Source: an uncultured Bacteroidales bacterium (GTDB lineage: Bacteria; Bacteroidota; Bacteroidia; Bacteroidales; Lentimicrobiaceae). Taken from it: 14,723 nucleotides of DNA. The notes under the pieces are model-generated. The model was not told where the DNA came from, made no database searches, and saw only the letters and a list, made by a program, of their open reading frames with translations. This document shows positions 1-6,480 of the stretch, in pieces; within the stretch, counting starts at the first letter, position 1; the number at the start of each line of letters is the position of its first letter. The position numbers and the translations under genes are program-made. The stretch lies in the NCBI GenBank assembly GCA_937864935.1, contig CALMDN010000261.1, forward strand, positions 1 to 14,723. Reading direction: 5' to 3'.

Positions 1-200
1 TATTATCTGCTGCTTGTGAACGAAACCTGACAAGCATTGGAGCAATGCCTGTGTGTTTGAGTGTTGTACACAGGACTCAATCTTTTTGTAGCAGGCATAA
101 CATGGATTAAGTGAGGGCAAATGAAATCAGGCTTATCCGGGGATTAACCTGCTTCGACAGAGTAAGTTGTACTAAAACACTGCTGAATTCCAATTCCTCA

Positions 201-234
201 ATCCCTGCCTGACTGTCGTCAGGACAGGCAGGCG
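201..234. repeat. hairpin repeat, copy 1
   Basis: This is a 34-nt element. CCTGCCTG (204-211) is the reverse complement of CAGGCAGG (225-232), so an 8-bp stem encloses a 13-nt loop, within which CTG and CAG could pair further. A second copy at 391-424 differs at only two positions. The form resembles the short palindromic intergenic repeats spread through many Bacteroidales genomes; that assignment is from general knowledge, not a search. Confidence 0.8.
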
Positions 235-239
235 AAATC

Positions 240-277
240 AAAAAGGGACGAGGGACGCGAAAAAGGGACGAGGGACG
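240..277. repeat. 18-nt tandem direct repeat, period 20
   Basis: The 18-mer AAAAAGGGACGAGGGACG occurs at 240-257 and again, identical, at 260-277, separated by CG. Each unit contains GGGACG twice. It directly follows the first hairpin repeat. No coding role is apparent. Confidence 0.85.
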
Positions 278-350
278 AACCCTTCGACCATGGTTGTAAT
301 CCACTATTTTATACGTGGTGAAGGCGAGGTGCCTGAATCTAAAAAATCCT

Positions 351-376
351 TTGCGTCTCTGCGTCTTTGCGTGAGG
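351..376. repeat. GCGTCT-type short intergenic repeat
   Basis: The stretch is built from TGCGTCTCTGCGTCTTTGCG followed by TGAGG, an internally repeated GCGTCT motif. I recognise this style of sequence from intergenic regions of many Bacteroidota genomes, but only one copy is in the window, so the call rests on memory and internal periodicity. Confidence 0.5.
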
Positions 377-382
377 CCTTTT

Positions 383-450
383 AATCCGAAATCCCTGTCT
401 GACTGTCATCAGGACAGGCAGGCGCAATCCGAAATCCGCAATCCGAAATC
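383..450. repeat. AATCCGAAATC repeat cluster
   Basis: The 11-mer AATCCGAAATC occurs at 383-393, 426-436 and 440-450. The last two are 14 nt apart as CAATCCGAAATC (425-436 and 439-450). Hairpin repeat copy 2 is embedded between the first and second units. The last unit ends at the base before the polA stop codon at 451-453. Confidence 0.75.
391..424. repeat. hairpin repeat, copy 2
   Basis: Second copy of the 34-nt element at 201-234, in the same orientation, with two substitutions (C to T in the left arm, G to A in the loop). The left arm is CCTGTCTG (394-401) and the right arm CAGGCAGG (415-422). The substitution leaves a G-U pair in plus-strand RNA but a C-A mismatch in minus-strand RNA. 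It lies 27 nt beyond the polA stop codon on the template of the polA message. Confidence 0.8.
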
Positions 451-3249
451 TCAATGAGCCTCCAGCCAGTTGTTTCCGGTGCTCATTTCAACTTCCACCG
501 GCACATCGAGCGGTAGGGCAGTCTTCATCATGCTTTCAATAATGGGTTTCACGATTTCAAGCTCTGGTTTGTAAACATCAAAAACAAGTTCGTCGTGTAC
601 CTGAAGAATCATCTTTGATTTCAGGTTCTGTTGACTGAACTCCCGGCGGATGTTAATCATGGCAATTTTGATCATATCGGCCGATGAACCCTGTATCGGA
701 GCATTGATGGCATTTCGTTCGGCAAAACCCCGCACGATGGCATTTGCAGAATTGATATCCCGCAGGTAACGCCGCCGTTTTTTCAGGGTTTCAACATAGC
801 CGTGCGATTTCGCAAAAGCGATGGTATCCGACATGTACTGCCTGATGCCCGGAAATCTGTCGAAATACTGGCTGATGATGTCAGCAGCCTCACGGCGTGG
901 AATGCCCAGCTGCTCTGAGAGCCCGAAGGCTGAGATGCCGTAGATAATACCGAAATTCACCGTTTTCGCATTCCGGCGCATGTCTTTGGTTACCTCGCCT
1001 ACTTCCAGGTTATAGATGCGCGCAGCGGTGGCAGTATGGATGTCAAGCCCCGCCCTGAAGGCTTCCTGCATGGCTTTGTCACCGCTGATATGGGCTATCA
1101 GCCTGAGCTCAATCTGCGAATAGTCAGCAGAGAGCAAGGTGAATTCTTCATTTCTTGGCACAAAGGCTTTGCGGATTTCCCTGCCCCGTTCTGTCCGGAT
1201 CGGGATGTTCTGCAGATTTGGGTTGTTTGAACTCAGCCTTCCGGTGGATGCCACTGCCTGATTGAAAGAGGAATGCACCCGTCCGGTGGTTTTGTTTACC
1301 AGCAAGGGCAGGGTATCAACGTAGGTTGATTTCAGTTTGGTGAGTGAACGGTAGTCGAGGATCATCCGGATGATGGGATGCTTGTTGACAAGTTTCTGTA
1401 AGACCTCTTCGCCGGTGGAATGCTGCTTTGTTTTGGTTTGCTTTGGATTGTCGGCCAGTTTCATGCGGTCGAAAATAACTTCACCGAGTTGTTTGGGTGA
1501 ACCGATGTTGAAATTCATGCCTGCCTGCCCGAAAATGCCGGCTTCAACCTGCCGTATCTCGGCTTCAAGTTCAACCGAATAGGCATTGAGGTTGCCGGTG
1601 TCGATTCTGATACCCTCACGTTCCATATCCGCCAGAACCTTGATCAGGGGAATCTCAATTTCGTCGAAGAGTTTCCGGGTTTCTGTCTGTTCGAGCAGGG
1701 GTTCCAGCCTGTTTCTCAGGCGCAGGGTGATGTCCGCATCTTCGGCAGCATATTCCTTGATGGTTTCGAGATCCACCATGCGCATGTTCAGCTGATTTTT
1801 ACCTTTTTTCCCGATCAGGGTTTCGATGGAGACCGGCTGATAGTTGAGATAGGTGAGGGCCAGGGCATCCATGTTGTGACGCATATCGGGCTCAATCAGG
1901 TAATGGGCCAGCATGGTATCGAACAAGGGTCCTTCAACCTGTATGCCATAGCCGGCAAGCATCGAAATGTCAAACTTCATGTTCTGCCCGGTTTTGGGAA
2001 TGGCCGGATCAGCGAAAATTTCTGAAAATTCTGACAGCAACTGCAATGCCAGCGAGCGGTCGGAAGGAACCGGCACATACCACGCTTCCCCTTCTTTAAC
2101 GGCAAACGACATTCCAACCAGTTCGGCATCGATGGTGTCGAGCCCGGTGGTTTCAGTGTCGAAGCAGAAAGAGCCGGCAGATTTCAGCTTTTCACAAAGC
2201 GCATTTATTTTTTCCGGAGTGTCGGCCAGATGGTAGATGTGCGGGGTATTCTCAAGTGTGTTCAGGTTGGTTTCTGCAGGCAGCGGCTCGTTTGCCGAAC
2301 TGAAAAGATCGGGTACAGCCCCGGGTTTCGGCGCCACGGTTCCCTGGGCACCGCTGCTTAACGAAAGATCTGTGAAAACCCGTTTGGCAAATGTTCTGAA
2401 TTCCAGCTCATCCAGAAGATTTTTCAGGGCATCCTTGTCAGGCTCTGTGAGTTTCAGGGCATCTTCATCGAAAGCCACAGGAACATCAAGGATGATGGTG
2501 GCCAGCTCCTTCGACATCAGTGCTTGTTCTCCATATGCCATTACCTTCTCACGCATGGGCGCTTTGTCGATTTTTCCGGCGTTGGCTACCAGGTTTTCTA
2601 TGGTGTCAAATTCCTCCAGCAATTTACGGGCAGTAACTTCTCCAACACCCGGCATTCCGGGAATATTGTCGGATGCATCTCCCCACAATCCCAGCATATC
2701 CTTTACCTGCGAAGGTCTTTTTATCCCGAACTTTGCGCATACTTCAGCCGGTCCCATAATCACAGCATCCTCCCCCGGTTTACCCGGTTTATAAATTCGG
2801 ATATTTTCGGTTACCAGCTGCCCGAAATCCTTGTCGGGGGTCATCATGTATACCTGATAGCCTTTGTCGCCCGCCTGGGTGGCCAGGGTGCCGATGACAT
2901 CATCGGCCTCGTACCCGTCAACAGCAAGTACAGGAACCCTGAATGCCTCAATCAGTCTGATGATATATGGGATTGCCGTGGCAATGTCTTCGGGCATGCT
3001 TTCGCGTTGGGCCTTGTAGGCGGCAAAACTTTCATGCCTCACGGTAGGCGCATGGGTGTCGAATGCCACGCCGATGTGGGTAGGCTTTTCATTCTTTATA
3101 ACGTCATACAGTGAGTTGGCGAAACCGAGCACTGCAGAGGTATTCAGCCCTTTCGAATTGATGCGCGGGTTGCGGTTTAATGCGTAATAGGCCCTGTAGA
3201 TCAGGGCCATGGCGTCCAAAAGGAATAGCTTCTTATCAGTTTGAGGCAT
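451..3249 (-). CDS. polA: DNA polymerase I
   Basis: Family A DNA polymerase that fills gaps and removes RNA primers in replication and repair. The protein is 932 residues, normal for a three-domain PolA. The 5'-nuclease domain (about 1-285) has LLDAMALIYRAYY at the N-terminus, the acidic DGYEADDVIG and TPDKDFGQL motifs and the helix-hairpin-helix SDNIPGMPGVG. The 3'-5' proofreading domain is intact: Exo I D364-T-E366, Exo II around GQNMKFDISM, Exo III Y500 and D504. The polymerase domain has motif A (D709 in DYSQIELR), motif B (K762 and F766 in KTVNFGIIYG) and motif C (H885-D886-E887). Phe at the O-helix position is the usual dNTP-selective residue. The gene looks monocistronic, with a possible -7 box at 3317-3324. 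Nothing is missing or broken. Confidence 0.98.
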   Translation of the reverse strand: MPQTDKKLFLLDAMALIYRAYYALNRNPRINSKGLNTSAVLGFANSLYDVIKNEKPTHIGVAFDTHAPTVRHESFAAYKAQRESMPEDIATAIPYIIRLIEAFRVPVLAVDGYEADDVIGTLATQAGDKGYQVYMMTPDKDFGQLVTENIRIYKPGKPGEDAVIMGPAEVCAKFGIKRPSQVKDMLGLWGDASDNIPGMPGVGEVTARKLLEEFDTIENLVANAGKIDKAPMREKVMAYGEQALMSKELATIILDVPVAFDEDALKLTEPDKDALKNLLDELEFRTFAKRVFTDLSLSSGAQGTVAPKPGAVPDLFSSANEPLPAETNLNTLENTPHIYHLADTPEKINALCEKLKSAGSFCFDTETTGLDTIDAELVGMSFAVKEGEAWYVPVPSDRSLALQLLSEFSEIFADPAIPKTGQNMKFDISMLAGYGIQVEGPLFDTMLAHYLIEPDMRHNMDALALTYLNYQPVSIETLIGKKGKNQLNMRMVDLETIKEYAAEDADITLRLRNRLEPLLEQTETRKLFDEIEIPLIKVLADMEREGIRIDTGNLNAYSVELEAEIRQVEAGIFGQAGMNFNIGSPKQLGEVIFDRMKLADNPKQTKTKQHSTGEEVLQKLVNKHPIIRMILDYRSLTKLKSTYVDTLPLLVNKTTGRVHSSFNQAVASTGRLSSNNPNLQNIPIRTERGREIRKAFVPRNEEFTLLSADYSQIELRLIAHISGDKAMQEAFRAGLDIHTATAARIYNLEVGEVTKDMRRNAKTVNFGIIYGISAFGLSEQLGIPRREAADIISQYFDRFPGIRQYMSDTIAFAKSHGYVETLKKRRRYLRDINSANAIVRGFAERNAINAPIQGSSADMIKIAMINIRREFSQQNLKSKMILQVHDELVFDVYKPELEIVKPIIESMMKTALPLDVPVEVEMSTGNNWLEAH

Positions 3250-3316
3250 GGTGCGGATTGGCTGGGTGATGGTTAAAAATCAGTAACCGGGCAGGATCCC
3301 ATGATCACTGCTCAGA

Positions 3317-3324
3317 CAAAGGTA
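3317..3324 (-). promoter_or_regulatory. candidate -7 box for polA
   Basis: On the minus strand this reads TACCTTTG, an exact match to the Bacteroidota housekeeping -7 consensus TAnnTTTG. It lies about 68 nt from the polA start. I see no TTTG-type -33 box at the expected distance of about 19 nt, so this is tentative. Confidence 0.35.
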
Positions 3325-3427
3325 ATAAACATGTGAATCGGTTACCTGGTTTATTAATCCGGCCCATCTGCCAAATCAGCATGGGTATTTGATTCACAGA
3401 CGCTTGCCGGAGGAGAACGGAAGAATG

Positions 3428-3781
3428 CTATTTTTTTTCCCTGATCACCAGCATATAGAAATCGTTGTCGAGGGCAAGGTAACCGTATTCATAGATAAAG
3501 CGGTATGTGCTCCCTTTCTGGGTAACGTACAGGTGGGTAAAATAGTTGAAATTGAACCCAAGGTTGGCGAGCTTCTCCTTGTGAACCGTAATTTTATCTT
3601 CCGGGATCAGTTCCATCAGAATCCGTCTGTTCTTTTTCAGGATGCTGTTGATGTGGCGGACGGTTTCGCTACTGTCGCTGTTAAGCCGGTTGTTGTAATT
3701 GTTGCGGCATTGATCATTACAGAATTTCTTATCGGCCCTGCCCTGAATCGGTTCACCGCAATCGAGACATGTTTTTACCAT
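3428..3781 (-). CDS. small zinc-ribbon protein, function unknown
   Basis: A 117-residue protein with an N-terminal zinc-ribbon-like knuckle: C5-x2-C8 and C21-x3-C25, within MVKTCLDCGEPIQGR and FCNDQCRNNYNN. This resembles small cysteine-ribbon domains of the DUF2116 type. The rest is a basic helical stretch (about 40-60) and a C-terminal part rich in aromatic residues (NFNYFTHLY, YRFIYEYGYLAL) ending in a basic tail. There is no signal peptide, so it is probably cytosolic. I recall conserved hypothetical proteins of this shape in Bacteroidota but no assigned function. It lies between polA and a secreted protein on the same strand, with gaps of 178 and 136 nt, so an operon is unlikely. Nucleic-acid binding is possible from the ribbon and charge, but this is inference. 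Confidence 0.8.
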   Translation of the reverse strand: MVKTCLDCGEPIQGRADKKFCNDQCRNNYNNRLNSDSSETVRHINSILKKNRRILMELIPEDKITVHKEKLANLGFNFNYFTHLYVTQKGSTYRFIYEYGYLALDNDFYMLVIREKK

Positions 3782-3917
3782 ATATAAATCTGATTATTTG
3801 ATAAGTAAAGTGTCGGTGATGCCTTGCAAGTCTGTTTCAGCTGTTTCGTTTTTCTGTAAAAAGGTTTTGAGTTACAATTCGTAAAAAATGAACTTGTTTC
3901 AAACTGGCAAAAATAAA

Positions 3918-4670
3918 TCAATAGTATAGAAACTTTCTTTCAGTAAGCTGAACAGGTTTGTTGTTAACGAAGGATGATTTTTTAACCCAGTTTCCTCTTT
4001 CATCCATCACGTAAAGATTGGTAGTCGTACTCAGGAGCGTTCCTGAGGAATCAAATGATGTTTCTCTGGCTACATTTCCTTTAGGATCGTAGGCGAAGGT
4101 TGTTCGTTCACGGAGCTGACCACTTCCATCGTAATCACTGGTCTCAGTTACCTGATTCAGAGAATTATAGGTAAATGTGGTTTTTTGGGTCAGTTTGTTC
4201 TCAGCATTGATGGTGTTTTCCTCCATCAGCAGTCTGTTGCTGCCATACAGATATTCTTTGCGCTCACATGGTTTGTTCTGCTCGTTATAACTGATATCTT
4301 CCCTGAGGGTGCCGTTATCGTTGTAGAAATACGCAATTCTGAACATGAGCAGATCACCGGCTGAATAAACAGTCATCCCGACTCTGATCCCTTGCTCGTT
4401 GTAAGTATAGGTATACTTTTTATTGACGGAACTGTCGGGTTTCAGACTGACATCAAGGATTTTGTTTCCTTTTTCCGAAAAGGAGTTCAAAAACCATTTT
4501 ACCGGCTCACTTTTGTTGAATCCAAAGCCGGATTCATCCGGACGAAAGGTTTTCTCACTCATGCTTTTTACTTTCCCAAACAGATTTAAAGCCGCATAAT
4601 CATTGCTCTGGCCAAAAGCAACCAGCATGTTCGTTAAGGCAAGGAGAAGTATAAGCGCATTTTTTTTCAT
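3918..4670 (-). CDS. secreted YD-repeat-like protein
   Basis: A 250-residue protein with a clear signal peptide: MKKN, a hydrophobic core (about 5-18) and a likely signal peptidase I site A18-F19-G20 before Q21. The mature part carries repeated Tyr/Phe-Tyr-Asn/Asp-x-x-Gly strands about 20-30 residues apart (YTYNEQG, YFYNDNG, YLYGSNR, FTYNSLN, FAYDPKG). These resemble the YD (RHS-type) repeats found in many secreted Bacteroidota proteins. It is far shorter than RHS toxins and has no toxin domain or self-cleavage core, so a polymorphic toxin is unlikely. It is expected in the periplasm or at the cell surface. Cleavage would expose an N-terminal Gln, a substrate type for the glutaminyl-cyclase-like protein at 9674-10678. 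Function is unknown. Confidence 0.8.
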   Translation of the reverse strand: MKKNALILLLALTNMLVAFGQSNDYAALNLFGKVKSMSEKTFRPDESGFGFNKSEPVKWFLNSFSEKGNKILDVSLKPDSSVNKKYTYTYNEQGIRVGMTVYSAGDLLMFRIAYFYNDNGTLREDISYNEQNKPCERKEYLYGSNRLLMEENTINAENKLTQKTTFTYNSLNQVTETSDYDGSGQLRERTTFAYDPKGNVARETSFDSSGTLLSTTTNLYVMDERGNWVKKSSFVNNKPVQLTERKFLYY

Positions 4671-4859
4671 TCCACAGCAGTTATCTGCGAACTAAGTTAA
4701 TCGTAAGGCTTTTGTTGTCCATTGTACAAAACATCGGACATTCATTGCTATTTTTTTAATCACTCAAATACGTTTAAGCCCGGAACAACGAAAGCTACCT
4801 GTGATTGTAGTTTTCATCAGCCGGAAAGAGGAATACGGAAAAACCAGAGCGCATCCGCT

Positions 4860-4961
4860 TTAGTTTTTGGCTTTCTTCTCCTTTTTTTCAAGTCTTTTTT
4901 CTTTGAGGGTTTTTGTAGGAGCTTTTTTGGCTTCCTTCTTTGCATCCATCGATTTTGCCAT
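4860..4961 (-). CDS. 33-residue lysine-rich protein
   Basis: A complete small reading frame on the minus strand, with ATG at 4961-4959 and TAA at 4862-4860. It begins MAKSMDAKKEAKKAP, continues with TKTLKEKRLEKKEKK and ends AKN. Fifteen of 33 residues are Lys, with Ala and Glu making up much of the rest, so it is probably helical or disordered and strongly basic. The composition is not obviously chance: the frame is clean, and the pattern MAKSMD followed by KEKR...KKEKK resembles small basic proteins I recall from other Bacteroidota (unverified). A TATATTTG -7-like box lies upstream at 5024-5031. There is no signal peptide or Shine-Dalgarno sequence. A role with nucleic acid or ribosomes is inferred only from charge. 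A poly-A-rich shadow remains possible. Confidence 0.6.
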   Translation of the reverse strand: MAKSMDAKKEAKKAPTKTLKEKRLEKKEKKAKN

Positions 4962-5023
4962 GGTAAAGGATTGTTAGCGTTAGGGAATAACAGATCGGCA
5001 ACCCGGTCTGATTTTTTGATTTA

Positions 5024-5031
5024 CAAATATA
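5024..5031 (-). promoter_or_regulatory. candidate -7 box for the lysine-rich gene
   Basis: The minus strand reads TATATTTG, matching TAnnTTTG. It is 62 nt upstream of the ATG at 4961. No -33 box is evident. Its presence upstream of the 33-codon frame modestly supports that gene being real. Confidence 0.3.
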
Positions 5032-5155
5032 GCAAGCATTCCTGTAAAAGTCACGTACCCTTCAAAGGTAAATCAATTATAGTCATTTACATGAATTCCA
5101 TTTTTATAAATGTCAGATAATGAAGATTATATGAATATATTATTTTAGTATTATC

Positions 5156-5177
5156 CGTTTTTAAACGTTTACAAACG
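5156..5177. promoter_or_regulatory. operator-like paired inverted repeats upstream of ssb
   Basis: Two 12-bp inverted repeats of the form CGTTT-NN-AAACG lie at 5156-5167 (spacer TT) and 5166-5177 (spacer AC). They overlap by two bases, and their starts are exactly 10 bp apart, about one helical turn, with the palindrome AAACGTTT at the centre (5163-5170). Such phasing is typical of cooperative repressor or activator binding. The cognate factor is unknown. Confidence 0.4.
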
Positions 5178-5229
5178 ATTATATCCGAAAGTAAGTGACT
5201 AATCACCGACTCTGGTTTTCAGCCGGTTG

Positions 5230-5237
5230 TAGTTTTG
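5230..5237 (+). promoter_or_regulatory. candidate -7 box for the ssb cluster
   Basis: TAGTTTTG matches TAnnTTTG and lies 51 nt before the ATG at 5289 and 90 nt before the preferred ATG at 5328. No TTTG is found 19 nt upstream. The paired inverted repeats at 5156-5177 lie 52 nt further upstream, which would suit an activator more than a repressor if this is the promoter. Confidence 0.3.
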
Positions 5238-5327
5238 CCACATCGTTCAACCACCAGTAGTCTGGGTTGGAAAGAGGAAGTAAGTTAAATGTTGAACAGG
5301 CCTGAAGAAGGCGCAAAACCTAAAACA

Positions 5328-5672
5328 ATGAAAGCGTTAAACAATCGCGTACAATTAATCGGACACCTGGGTTCAGACCCGGAAGTAAAAACCTTTGAGA
5401 ATGGAAGTGTGATGGCACGTCTGTCGTTGGCCACCACCGAGCGTGCTACGGGTAGTAAGGGAGAAAAGGCCATTCGTACCCAGTGGCACCAGCTGGTGGT
5501 TTGGGGGAAACTTGCAGAGATCTGCAGTAAATATCTCCAGAAGGGCAGGGAGATTGCCGTTGAAGGGCGGATTGCCTACCGTACATTCACCGATCAGGAT
5601 GGAAACAGCCGGCTGGTAACAGAAATTACGGTCAACGATCTGCTGATGATGAGCGGCAGACAGGCTGTGTGA
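5328..5672 (+). CDS. ssb: single-stranded DNA-binding protein, paralog 1
   Basis: A 114-residue single OB-fold protein of the bacterial SSB family, expected to coat single-stranded DNA as a tetramer. Key features are NNRVQLIGHLGSDPEVK at the N-terminus, TQWHQLVVWGKLAE (the conserved Trp-His and Gly-Lys-Leu-Ala-Glu strand) and KGREIAVEGRIAYR. It stops just after the last OB strand (LLMMSGRQAV), with no Gly/Pro-rich linker and no acidic DDDIPF-type tip. I chose ATG 5328 because the two downstream paralogs start at the equivalent residue. The frame stays open to ATG 5289, which would add 13 residues (MLNRPEEGAKPKT) and follows an AGAGGAAG purine run, so that start cannot be excluded. It is the first of three tandem ssb genes, 38 nt before the next. 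Confidence 0.93.
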   Translation: MKALNNRVQLIGHLGSDPEVKTFENGSVMARLSLATTERATGSKGEKAIRTQWHQLVVWGKLAEICSKYLQKGREIAVEGRIAYRTFTDQDGNSRLVTEITVNDLLMMSGRQAV

Positions 5673-5710
5673 TAATCAAACAAAGGTTAACGATTTAAAA
5701 AGCGACAAAA

Positions 5711-6049
5711 ATGAACAACCTGAGAAATTCCGTACAGTTAATCGGCCGCCTGGGTGCCGATCCCGAAGTTAAAACCCTGGGCAGTAACCAGAAGATAGCC
5801 CGGTTTCGTATTGCTACGAGTGAGGAATACAAAGACAAAAATGGTGAAAAGGTCCGAATGACGCACTGGCACAACCTGGTTGCATGGGGTGGACTGGCAG
5901 AGGTTTGTGAGAACCACCTCAACAAAGGCAGGGAAGTAGCCATCGAAGGCCGTCTTGGCTACAGGGTTTATACCGATAAGGACAATGTCAAGCATTTCAT
6001 CACCGAAATCACCCTGAACGAACTGGTAATGATAGGGCCCAAAGCCTGA
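5711..6049 (+). CDS. ssb: single-stranded DNA-binding protein, paralog 2
   Basis: A 112-residue SSB made only of the OB fold: NSVQLIGRLGADPEVK, THWHNLVAWGGLAEVC and KGREVAIEGRLGYR. By eye it is about 60% identical to the third copy, with which it shares EEY.DKNG.KV, and less similar to the first. The usual GKLAE has become GGLAE, and the strand before the Trp reads VRMTHWHN. It ends NELVMIGPKA, without linker or acidic tip. It lies in tandem, 38 nt after copy 1 and 63 nt before copy 3, and no terminator is seen on either side, so co-transcription is likely. The start has no Shine-Dalgarno but is preceded by an A-rich stretch, usual for the phylum. Confidence 0.93.
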   Translation: MNNLRNSVQLIGRLGADPEVKTLGSNQKIARFRIATSEEYKDKNGEKVRMTHWHNLVAWGGLAEVCENHLNKGREVAIEGRLGYRVYTDKDNVKHFITEITLNELVMIGPKA

Positions 6050-6112
6050 AATTTGATCTAATCCTTTATAAATCAATCATTAATCAATTATTCATTCACA
6101 AAAATCAATGCC

Positions 6113-6457
6113 ATGAACTCATTAAGAAACCGCGTACAGTTAATCGGTCACCTTGGTGCTGATCCTGAAGTCAAAACCCTTGAAAGCAACAAGAAGATTG
6201 CCAGGCTTTCAATAGCCACCAACGATGAATACACCGACAAGAACGGTCAGAAGGTCAAACAAACCCAGTGGCACAACCTTGTGGTGTGGGGCAAACTGGC
6301 CGAAACCTGCGAAAAGTACCTTGTAAAAGGCAAGGAGATTGCCATTGAAGGTAAGCTCACTTACCGCACCTGGAACGACAAGGATGGTAAAAGCCACAAC
6401 ATTACCGAAGTGGTTGTTAACGAACTGCTCATGATGGGAAGCAAGGATAAGTCGTAA
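6113..6457 (+). CDS. ssb: single-stranded DNA-binding protein, paralog 3
   Basis: A 114-residue OB-fold SSB: NRVQLIGHLGADPEVK, TQWHNLVVWGKLAETC, KGKEIAIEGKLTYR. It ends NELLMMGSKDKS, giving a short basic end instead of the acidic tip that in Escherichia coli SSB recruits partner proteins. It is closest to copy 2. An out-of-frame ATG sits four bases upstream (6109), but the frame and the paralogs support 6113. It is the last gene of the trio: a strong intrinsic terminator follows 23 nt after the stop. With three near-equal paralogs it is unclear which, if any, is the main replication SSB. A longer SSB with an acidic tip may exist elsewhere in the genome. Confidence 0.93.
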   Translation: MNSLRNRVQLIGHLGADPEVKTLESNKKIARLSIATNDEYTDKNGQKVKQTQWHNLVVWGKLAETCEKYLVKGKEIAIEGKLTYRTWNDKDGKSHNITEVVVNELLMMGSKDKS

Positions 6458-6480
6458 AGGGTTTATATGCAATACGATAC

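Larger units (their letters stand above)
1..450. other. gene-free repeat-rich intergenic region
   Basis: No convincing gene was found here. The only sizeable reading frame is a 115-codon one on the minus strand that runs through repeats and has no family resemblance. The region holds a pair of 34-nt hairpin repeats, an 18-nt tandem duplication, a GCGTCT-rich repeat and three copies of AATCCGAAATC, all listed separately. The repeats run up to the base before the polA stop codon, so they form the 3' flank of polA. A weak stem (TTGAGT at 57-62 with ACTCAA at 75-80) followed by five T residues at 83-87 could end a plus-strand transcript from outside the window, but no gene end is visible upstream. 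Confidence 0.7.
4962..5327. other. divergent intergenic region upstream of ssb
   Basis: This 366-bp stretch separates the minus-strand lysine-rich gene from the plus-strand ssb cluster. It holds a candidate minus-strand -7 box (5024-5031), two phased CGTTT-NN-AAACG inverted repeats (5156-5177), a candidate plus-strand -7 box TAGTTTTG (5230-5237) and an AGAGGAAG purine run at 5273-5280 ahead of an upstream ATG at 5289. No other gene is evident. Confidence 0.6.

Noticed and set aside
57..87. Intrinsic terminator of an upstream plus-strand gene
   Set aside because: The stem is only six base pairs with a 12-nt loop and no gene end is visible upstream, so it is not listed as a feature.
1..450. 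Possible CRISPR array
   Set aside because: Repeats are of different types, irregularly spaced and only two or three copies each, with no uniform spacers and no cas genes.
107..454. Minus-strand 115-codon frame downstream of polA
   Set aside because: Runs through the repeat mosaic, so its peptide repeats mirror DNA repeats; no protein family recognised.
2237..2794. Plus-strand frame of 185 codons inside polA
   Set aside because: Ser-rich translation antisense to a complete polA; no family features.
3918..4670. Polymorphic (RHS) toxin
   Set aside because: The YD-like repeats are few, the protein is only 250 residues, and there is no toxin tip or immunity gene.
4722..5120. Plus-strand frame of 132 codons upstream of ssb
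   Set aside because: Its Phe/Leu-rich middle is the complement of the Lys codons of the minus-strand 33-residue gene; no plausible domain.
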